Positions 7,498 to 13,273 of a DNA stretch of 13,273 nucleotides are shown here, one piece after another (position 1 is the stretch's first letter; every line of letters starts with the position of its first letter). This DNA is from Nitrosospira sp. GTDB lineage: Bacteria; Pseudomonadota; Gammaproteobacteria; Burkholderiales; Nitrosomonadaceae. Under the pieces are notes generated by a model, which saw nothing but the letters and a program-made list of their open reading frames with translations, had not been told where the DNA came from and did not search any database. The stretch spans positions 1-13,273 of the forward strand of contig JAKDLC010000025.1 in NCBI GenBank assembly GCA_030453055.1. The letters run 5' to 3'. The translations under genes and the position numbers were made by a program.

Positions 7498-7648
7498 GCT
7501 ATGATGAACGACCGTGGTGAGGGATGCTCTTTTCTTTAAACATTCAGATTCCGGTGAGAAATTTGGTTATATCAAGCGCTGTGTAGAGTAGCGATAGAAC
7601 TATTCTTGATACGATACCAGATTTTCTGCCCCTTTATTTATAGTTGGG

Positions 7649-7844
7649 CTAGTGTAGTGAGTCAGAGATATCGTTACATAGCCGATTCAAACGAACAAAC
7701 CGGGAAGGAATGTTAAAAATGACTGGATTGGCGTCAGACAAGGCGCGAGGAGGCGCATAGTTATTCATATGCAACGACGAGCAACGCAGTATGGCGCCAA
7801 TCCAGTCATTTTTAAGTAGCGATATCTCTGACTCACTACACTAG
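7649..7844. mobile_element. MITE-like 196-bp palindromic element
   Basis: The outer arms 7649-7673 and 7820-7844 are perfect 25-bp inverted repeats beginning and ending with CTAG. The inner arms 7713-7733 and 7795-7815 are perfect 21-bp inverted repeats (TTAAAAATGACTGGATTGGC...). Between outer and inner arm the right side has 4 nt (GTAG), while the left side has the matching TTAC followed by 35 extra nt (7678-7712). Without those 35 nt the element is a 50-bp inverted repeat with one mismatch around a 61-nt centre (7734-7794). It has no coding capacity and no transposase. CTAG at both ends could be a palindromic target duplication, as left by some IS5-type elements, but it could equally be part of the arms. 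It lies between the dedA 3' end and the antiporter promoter; transcripts through it would form a very strong hairpin. Confidence 0.72.
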
Positions 7845-7876
7845 CAGCCTGTCGGACTTGAAAAAAATCGGCTGCT
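7843..7876. repeat. Inverted repeat AGCAGCC-N20-GGCTGCT
   Basis: Perfect 7-bp arms (7843-7849 and 7870-7876) flank a 20-nt interval that contains TGTCGGACTT and a run of seven A. Read on the minus strand it follows the dedA stop by about 40 nt and gives a T-run inside the loop rather than after the stem, so it is not a standard terminator. It abuts, by 2 bp, the right end of the 196-bp palindromic element. Confidence 0.5.
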
Positions 7877-7915
7877 GGGAACTGCGTGTTACGTGTATGC
7901 TATCCGCGATTGTTT

Positions 7916-8584
7916 TCACGTTTGTTTTTCAGGTTTGTTCTCCGCGCGGTTTCCGATCCGGCGGCGTATAAAATGACTCACGCCGGGCAGAAATGAGATT
8001 GCGATTATCCCGAAAATGAATAAGGTAAGATTGTTTTTTACCACTGGCACATTGCCGAAAAAAAAGCCGCCGAACACAAAGAAACTGATCCAGAAAACGC
8101 TGCCGAACGCACTGTACGCCATAAAGCGTGGATAAACCATGCGCCCGATACCGGCGACGAAAGGCGCAAAGGTACGCACGATGGGTAAAAAGCGCGCGAA
8201 AATAACGGTCTTGCCACCATGCCTTTCATAGAATCCGCGCGTTTTTTCCAGGTAGGCGCGATTTAATAAACGCGAGTCCAGCCGGGTGAATATTCGGGGA
8301 CCAAAGTAGCGGCCAATCCAATAGTTGGTGTTGTCGCCGGAAAATGCGGCAAGCATTAGCAGTGCAGCCAACCACTGAACGTCCATGACGCCGGTGGCGG
8401 CAATCGCCCCGGCCACGAATAACAGCGAATCCCCCGGCAGGAACGGCGTTATGACCAGCCCGGTCTCGCAGAAGATGATCAGGAATAGAATGAGATAAAT
8501 CCAGGTGCCATAATTTTGAACCAGCCAGATGAGGTGCCGATCCAGATGCAGAATGATGTCGATAAAGGTAGCGAGAAGTTCCAA
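7916..8584 (-). CDS. dedA: DedA family membrane protein
   Basis: The product is 222 aa and aligns almost end to end with E. coli DedA (219 aa): LIDxILHxDxHL, FCETGLVxTPFLPGDSLLFVAGA, NYxIGRxFG, YLxKTxxFYExHGGKTxIxARFxPIVRTFAPFVAG. Residues matching those essential in E. coli YqjA are all present: Glu40, Asp52, Arg131 and Arg137. DedA-superfamily proteins lie in the inner membrane with re-entrant hairpins; they include lipid flippases and proteins needed for pH and membrane-potential homeostasis. The exact substrate here is unknown. The start is TTG at 8584, supported by alignment with the E. coli N-terminus and an AAGG about 6 nt upstream; no ATG fits. It follows secF by 75 bp on the same strand and may be the last gene of the queA-tgt-yajC-secDF transcript. 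Confidence 0.93.
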   Translation of the reverse strand: MELLATFIDIILHLDRHLIWLVQNYGTWIYLILFLIIFCETGLVITPFLPGDSLLFVAGAIAATGVMDVQWLAALLMLAAFSGDNTNYWIGRYFGPRIFTRLDSRLLNRAYLEKTRGFYERHGGKTVIFARFLPIVRTFAPFVAGIGRMVYPRFMAYSAFGSVFWISFFVFGGFFFGNVPVVKNNLTLFIFGIIAISFLPGVSHFIRRRIGNRAENKPEKQT

Positions 8585-8659
8585 AACGAGCCTTGAATAA
8601 GCTAATCGAAATTGAGACGAAGCGAAAAGTAATGCGGAAAGATCAAGGATGAATTTAAG

Positions 8660-9595
8660 TTAAGGCGTTGCTTCCGCCTCTTCCTTCTTCTTTTCCGGTT
8701 TGACGATATCCTCGCGCGATACGCCCAGCAACATGAGAAGGGGGCTTGCCACCAGCACGGACGAATAAATGCCAAACAGGATGCCGATCGTGAGCGCCAT
8801 TGCGAAATAGTGGAGCGCCTCGCCGCCAAAAAACAGCATGGAGACCACGACCATCTGCGTGCAGCCATGAGTGATGATGGTGCGCGACATGGTGCGGGTA
8901 ATCGCATTGTCTATGACCTGCGGCACCGAAGCCTTGCGCATTTTGCGGAAGTTTTCCCGTATCCGGTCGAATATCACCACCGATTCATTTACCGAATAGC
9001 CCAGAATCGCCAATATCGCAGCCAGCACGGTGAGGGAAAATTCCCACTGGAAGAATGCGAAGAAGCCGAGAATGATCACCACGTCATGCAGGTTCGCAAT
9101 AATTCCGGCGACGCCGAATTTCCACTCGAAGCGCGCGGCAAGATAAGCAACGATGCCGAGCGAAACGACGAGCAACGCCAGCGCGCCGTTTTCCACGAGT
9201 TCTTTGCCCACTTGCGGGCCGACAAACTCTACCCGGCGCATCTCCGCGGTTCTGTCATCCTGACGTAGCGCAGTTATCACGGTCTCGGACAGTCTGGCGC
9301 TGGATATATCGGACTTGGCCGGCAGGCGTATCATTACATCCCGGGAGGTTCCGAAATTCTGCACGCTTGCATCAGGCATGCCAAGTTTAATGAGTATCTC
9401 CCGTATTCTTGCGAGATCGGCCGGCTGCGTATAGCCGACTTCCATCACCGTGCCGCCGGTAAAATCCACACCCAGATTCAGCCCTTTGGTAAAGAGAAAA
9501 AATACCGCCACGACAAAAGTCAGCAATGAAATGGTGGTGGTATATTTCCCCCAGCTCATGAAGGGGATGTCGCGCTTGATTCTGAAGAATTCCAT
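8660..9595 (-). CDS. secF: Protein translocase subunit SecF
   Basis: SecF, with SecD and YajC, uses the proton gradient to help SecYEG move proteins across the inner membrane. The product is 311 aa, normal for SecF. It has a first membrane segment (about residues 20-36), then the signature LGVDFTGGTVMEV (41-53), a periplasmic domain to about residue 133, and five further membrane segments. LGYSVNESVVIFDRIREN (198-215) and ITRTMSRTIITHG (232-244) are conserved family motifs, the former in the SecF membrane core. The C-terminus is a charged Lys/Glu-rich tail. The ATG at 9595 gives the standard N-terminus MEFFRIKRDIPFMSWGK. The nearest Shine-Dalgarno, AGGAG, lies 12 nt upstream within a tandem 11-bp repeat. 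It follows secD by 100 bp. Confidence 0.97.
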   Translation of the reverse strand: MEFFRIKRDIPFMSWGKYTTTISLLTFVVAVFFLFTKGLNLGVDFTGGTVMEVGYTQPADLARIREILIKLGMPDASVQNFGTSRDVMIRLPAKSDISSARLSETVITALRQDDRTAEMRRVEFVGPQVGKELVENGALALLVVSLGIVAYLAARFEWKFGVAGIIANLHDVVIILGFFAFFQWEFSLTVLAAILAILGYSVNESVVIFDRIRENFRKMRKASVPQVIDNAITRTMSRTIITHGCTQMVVVSMLFFGGEALHYFAMALTIGILFGIYSSVLVASPLLMLLGVSREDIVKPEKKKEEAEATP

Positions 9596-9695
9596 GCCGG
9601 CTGTTATCTCCTGCTTATTTCCTGCTCGTTCTTATCCTTGTGCCTATTCCTGTATTCCCGGTGGAACAGGTCGTTCCCGCACTATTCATCCAATA
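9596..9695. other. secD-secF intergenic spacer with tandem SD-like repeat
   Basis: Within this 100-bp spacer, two 11-bp units at 9604-9614 and 9615-9625 read on the minus strand as GCAGGAAATAA then GCAGGAGATAA (one mismatch). Each contains an AGGA core, so the secF leader carries two Shine-Dalgarno-like sequences. A small palindrome, GGAAC-aggtc-GTTCC, lies at 9663-9677 just after the secD stop. No gene or terminator is seen. Confidence 0.55.
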
Positions 9696-11540
9696 TCAAC
9701 GCCTGTCACTCACCGGCTTCCATACCTGGCCAACGGAGACCCGTTCCAGCTTGCGGCGATTGCCATATATCAGATTAACCATGCCCCGCGAAACCATTAC
9801 CGCACTGAACATTGAAGTCAATATGCCCAGACACAGCACCACGGCGAATCCCTTCACCGGGCCGGAACCAAACGCAAATAACGCGATGCCGGCGATCAAC
9901 GTAGTAATGTTTGAATCGAGTATGGTCCCAAACGCTCGCTCGTAGCCCGCGTTGATCGCCGCTTGCGGTGATATGCCGTTGCGCAGCTCGTCGCGCACGC
10001 GTTCATTGATCAGCACGTTCGCATCGATCGCCATTCCCAGGGTGAGCGCAATTGCGGCCATGCCCGGAAGCGTCAGCGTAGCCTGTAGAATCGAGAGGAG
10101 ACCTACCAGCAACAGCAGGTTTACCCCCAGCGCCATGACCGAAATGAAACCAAATACCTGATAATAAATCGTCATGAAAACGGCGATTGCGGCAAAACCG
10201 AATAGCGTTGAATTGAATCCGCGTGAAATATTGTCGGCGCCAAGACTGGGGCCTACCGTGCGCTCCTCGATGATGTCCATGGGCGCGGCCAGTGCGCCGG
10301 CGCGCAATAGCAGCGCTACGTCCCTGGCTTCCTCAGTGGTCATGCGCCCGCTGATCTGTACCCTTCCGCCACCGATTTCCTCACGGATCACCGGCGCTGT
10401 AATGACTTCCGCCTGATTCTTCTCGATCAACAAGATCGCCATGCGCTTGCCGACATTATCGCGTGTCAATTGTCTGAAAATTCGCGCGCCACTATTGTCG
10501 AGGTTAAGATGCACCGCCGGCTGATTGTTGGCATCGAAGCCGGCCTGCGCGTCATTGATGCGATCACCCGTCAATACCACCTGCTTTTTCACCAGTACCG
10601 GCCCGCCGCCGCGTTCGGTGTAGAGCTCGGTTCCGAACGGAACCTGCCCGCGCAATGCCGCGGCCAGGTCGCGCTCATCATCCACCATACGCACTTCCAG
10701 TGTGGCGGTACGTCCCAAAATGTCCTTGGCTTTGGCGGTGTCTTGCACACCGGGCAACTGCACTACGACCCGATCAGCGCCCGCCTGTTGAATAATGGGT
10801 TCAGCCACACCCAATTCGTTGACACGGTTGCGCAGCGTGGTGATGTTCTGCTGCACTGCGGAATCCTGTATGCGTTTCTGCGCTTCCGGCTTGAGCATGG
10901 CGGTGAGATAGAACTCGTCTCTCACATTCTGCTCGCGCAAGCTTAAATCGGCGTAGGTCTTGTTGATTTCGGCCTCGGCCCTGGCACGCGATTCGGGATC
11001 GCGAAATTTGACGGTGATTTTGGTACTATCCTTATCGAGTCCGATATACGGAATTTTCTGTTCGCGCAAGCTGCTGCGTATATCGGCGCTTAAGCGGTCA
11101 AGCGCTTTGGAGAGCGCACCATGCATGTCCACCTGCAACATGAAGTGTACCCCGCCGCGCAGATCGAGCCCGAGATACATGGGCAAGGCGCCGATGCTGG
11201 TCAACCACTGGGGAGAATTGGGGAGAAGATTCAGCGCTACCATATAGCCGTTGCCGAGTACCGACTGAAGCATATCCTTGGCCTTGATCTGCGTATCGGT
11301 ATCGGCAAAGCGCACTTTGACGCCGCCAGCATCGAGAAACATTCCATTCGGGATCAGATTGGCCTTCTTCAACGCTTCCTCTACCCGCTGCAGCAGCGCG
11401 GTATCGGCCTTGGCGGCAGTGCGTAATGGCGAGATCTGCACTGCCGGCGATTCACCATAAAAGTTGGGCAGGGTATAGAGCAGCCCGAGCAGTATCGAAA
11501 CCGCGATAATCACGTATTTCCAGAGGGGGTAGCGGTTCAT
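9696..11540 (-). CDS. secD: Protein translocase subunit SecD
   Basis: SecD is the larger partner of SecF in the proton-driven accessory complex of the Sec translocon. From ATG 11540 the product is 614 aa, close to E. coli SecD (615 aa). The N-terminus MNRYPLWKYVIIAVSILLGL is the family start and first membrane segment. LGLDLRGGVHF (123-133) is the conserved post-membrane motif; a large periplasmic P1 region follows, then five C-terminal membrane segments. GMAIDANVLINERVRDE contains Asp at about residue 506, the counterpart of the essential proton-path Asp519 of E. coli. A longer frame begins at ATG 11585 with AAGGA four nt upstream, adding 15 residues (MSSSCPFFLRIHPKT) not seen in typical SecD. 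That start has the better ribosome site, so the choice is not certain. It follows yajC on the same strand. Confidence 0.96.
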   Translation of the reverse strand: MNRYPLWKYVIIAVSILLGLLYTLPNFYGESPAVQISPLRTAAKADTALLQRVEEALKKANLIPNGMFLDAGGVKVRFADTDTQIKAKDMLQSVLGNGYMVALNLLPNSPQWLTSIGALPMYLGLDLRGGVHFMLQVDMHGALSKALDRLSADIRSSLREQKIPYIGLDKDSTKITVKFRDPESRARAEAEINKTYADLSLREQNVRDEFYLTAMLKPEAQKRIQDSAVQQNITTLRNRVNELGVAEPIIQQAGADRVVVQLPGVQDTAKAKDILGRTATLEVRMVDDERDLAAALRGQVPFGTELYTERGGGPVLVKKQVVLTGDRINDAQAGFDANNQPAVHLNLDNSGARIFRQLTRDNVGKRMAILLIEKNQAEVITAPVIREEIGGGRVQISGRMTTEEARDVALLLRAGALAAPMDIIEERTVGPSLGADNISRGFNSTLFGFAAIAVFMTIYYQVFGFISVMALGVNLLLLVGLLSILQATLTLPGMAAIALTLGMAIDANVLINERVRDELRNGISPQAAINAGYERAFGTILDSNITTLIAGIALFAFGSGPVKGFAVVLCLGILTSMFSAVMVSRGMVNLIYGNRRKLERVSVGQVWKPVSDRR

Positions 11541-11616
11541 GGTTTTGGGATGAATACGAAGGAAAAAGGGGCAGGAGGACGACATTGCATCCTTCGCGAC
11601 TTGCCTTTACGGAGAA

Positions 11617-11949
11617 TTATTCCTTCTCGATGCTGTTCAACGTTCCCTTGGGCAACAGCGTCTGAATGGAAGTCTTTTGCATGATGACCTGCACATTCTC
11701 GGCAATCTGCACGATTACATAATTGCCGCTAACCTTCACCACGCGCCCTAACTCGCCGCCTGTGGTCGCCACCTCGTCCCCTTTTTGCAACGCCTCTATC
11801 ATCAGTTTCTGCTCTTTGGCGCGCTTGGACTGAGGACGAATCAGCAGAAAATAAAACACGGCGAATATACCGATCAGCGGCAACAGACTCAAAAAATCCG
11901 CACCTGGCGGAGGAGCGGCGGCCTGCGCAAAGGCTTCACTAATCAACAT
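11617..11949 (-). CDS. yajC: Sec translocon accessory subunit YajC
   Basis: YajC is a small inner-membrane protein that copurifies with SecDF. The product is 110 aa, as in E. coli. The N-terminus MLISEAFAQAAAPPPGAD is followed by one membrane segment (about residues 20-37, LSLLPLIGIFAVFYFLLI), then the hallmark RPQSKRAKEQK and a cytoplasmic domain with GDEVATTGGELGRVVKV. The ATG at 11949 is chosen because a GGAG lies 7 nt upstream and homologues start here; the open frame extends to 12015 but would then overlap tgt. It starts 28 bp after the tgt stop and precedes secD, the standard tgt-yajC-secD-secF order. Confidence 0.96.
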   Translation of the reverse strand: MLISEAFAQAAAPPPGADFLSLLPLIGIFAVFYFLLIRPQSKRAKEQKLMIEALQKGDEVATTGGELGRVVKVSGNYVIVQIAENVQVIMQKTSIQTLLPKGTLNSIEKE

Positions 11950-11977
11950 GGCATGTCTCCGGCAAAAGGGGTGCATT

Positions 11978-13273
<1,296 letters not shown>

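Larger units (their letters stand above)
7498..7915. other. Gap between dedA and antiporter genes
   Basis: These 418 bp hold no gene that I can support. Positions 7498-7648 are AT-rich and presumably hold the antiporter promoter and leader, but no clear -35/-10 pair stands out. Positions 7649-7844 are the large inverted-repeat element described separately. Positions 7843-7876 hold a further small inverted repeat, and 7877-7915 shows nothing. Confidence 0.6.

Noticed and set aside
7843..7876. Intrinsic terminator for dedA
   Set aside because: The T-run lies inside a 20-nt loop and not after a stable stem, so it does not have terminator form.
8810..9268. 152-codon plus-strand frame antisense to secF
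   Set aside because: Fully inside secF; His/Arg/Glu-rich composition typical of an antisense shadow.
10470..10946. 158-codon plus-strand frame antisense to secD
   Set aside because: Fully inside the conserved secD coding region, with no family resemblance; an antisense shadow.

Overview
The window carries an ordinary proteobacterial core-gene block at each end and a repeat-rich accessory stretch in the middle. Gene content and order (nadK/hrcA/hemH at one end, queA-tgt-yajC-secD-secF-dedA at the other), the protein sequences and the dispersed palindromes suggest a betaproteobacterium. Something near Nitrosomonas/Nitrosospira is my best guess, but that is inferred from resemblance and was not checked by search. 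No rRNA, tRNA, CRISPR array or transposase gene was seen.

Layout. Positions 1-783 (minus): the 5' part of nadK (NAD kinase), running off the left edge. Positions 784-996: divergent intergenic region. Positions 997-3184 (plus): hrcA (heat-shock repressor) and hemH (ferrochelatase), probably co-transcribed. Convergent with hemH, with only 16 bp between the stop codons, is a minus-strand group that reads in transcription order: a putative Na+/H+ antiporter (7497-6238), a divergent PII-like protein (5808-5512), a possible small zinc-finger protein (5474-5223), and kup (potassium uptake, ending at 3201). The gaps in this group hold REP-like palindromes. A large, almost perfect inverted repeat (7649-7844) separates it from the next block.

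Positions 7916-13273 (minus) form one tightly packed series read right to left: queA (partial) - tgt - yajC - secD - secF - dedA. queA and tgt overlap by 4 bp. QueA and Tgt act in queuosine modification of tRNA; YajC, SecD and SecF form the accessory complex of the Sec translocon; DedA is a membrane protein of the family that includes flippases and proton-dependent transporters.

The most interesting signals are in the middle. One is a PII-like protein that keeps the fold-level pattern of GlnB but has lost most nucleotide, 2-oxoglutarate and uridylylation residues, and is placed between a cation antiporter and a potassium transporter. The other is a roughly 196-bp palindromic element with 50-bp arms, one of which is interrupted by a 35-bp insertion. 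Nothing here demonstrates a wholly new system; the antiporter/PII-like/Kup cluster is the best candidate for a new regulatory link.
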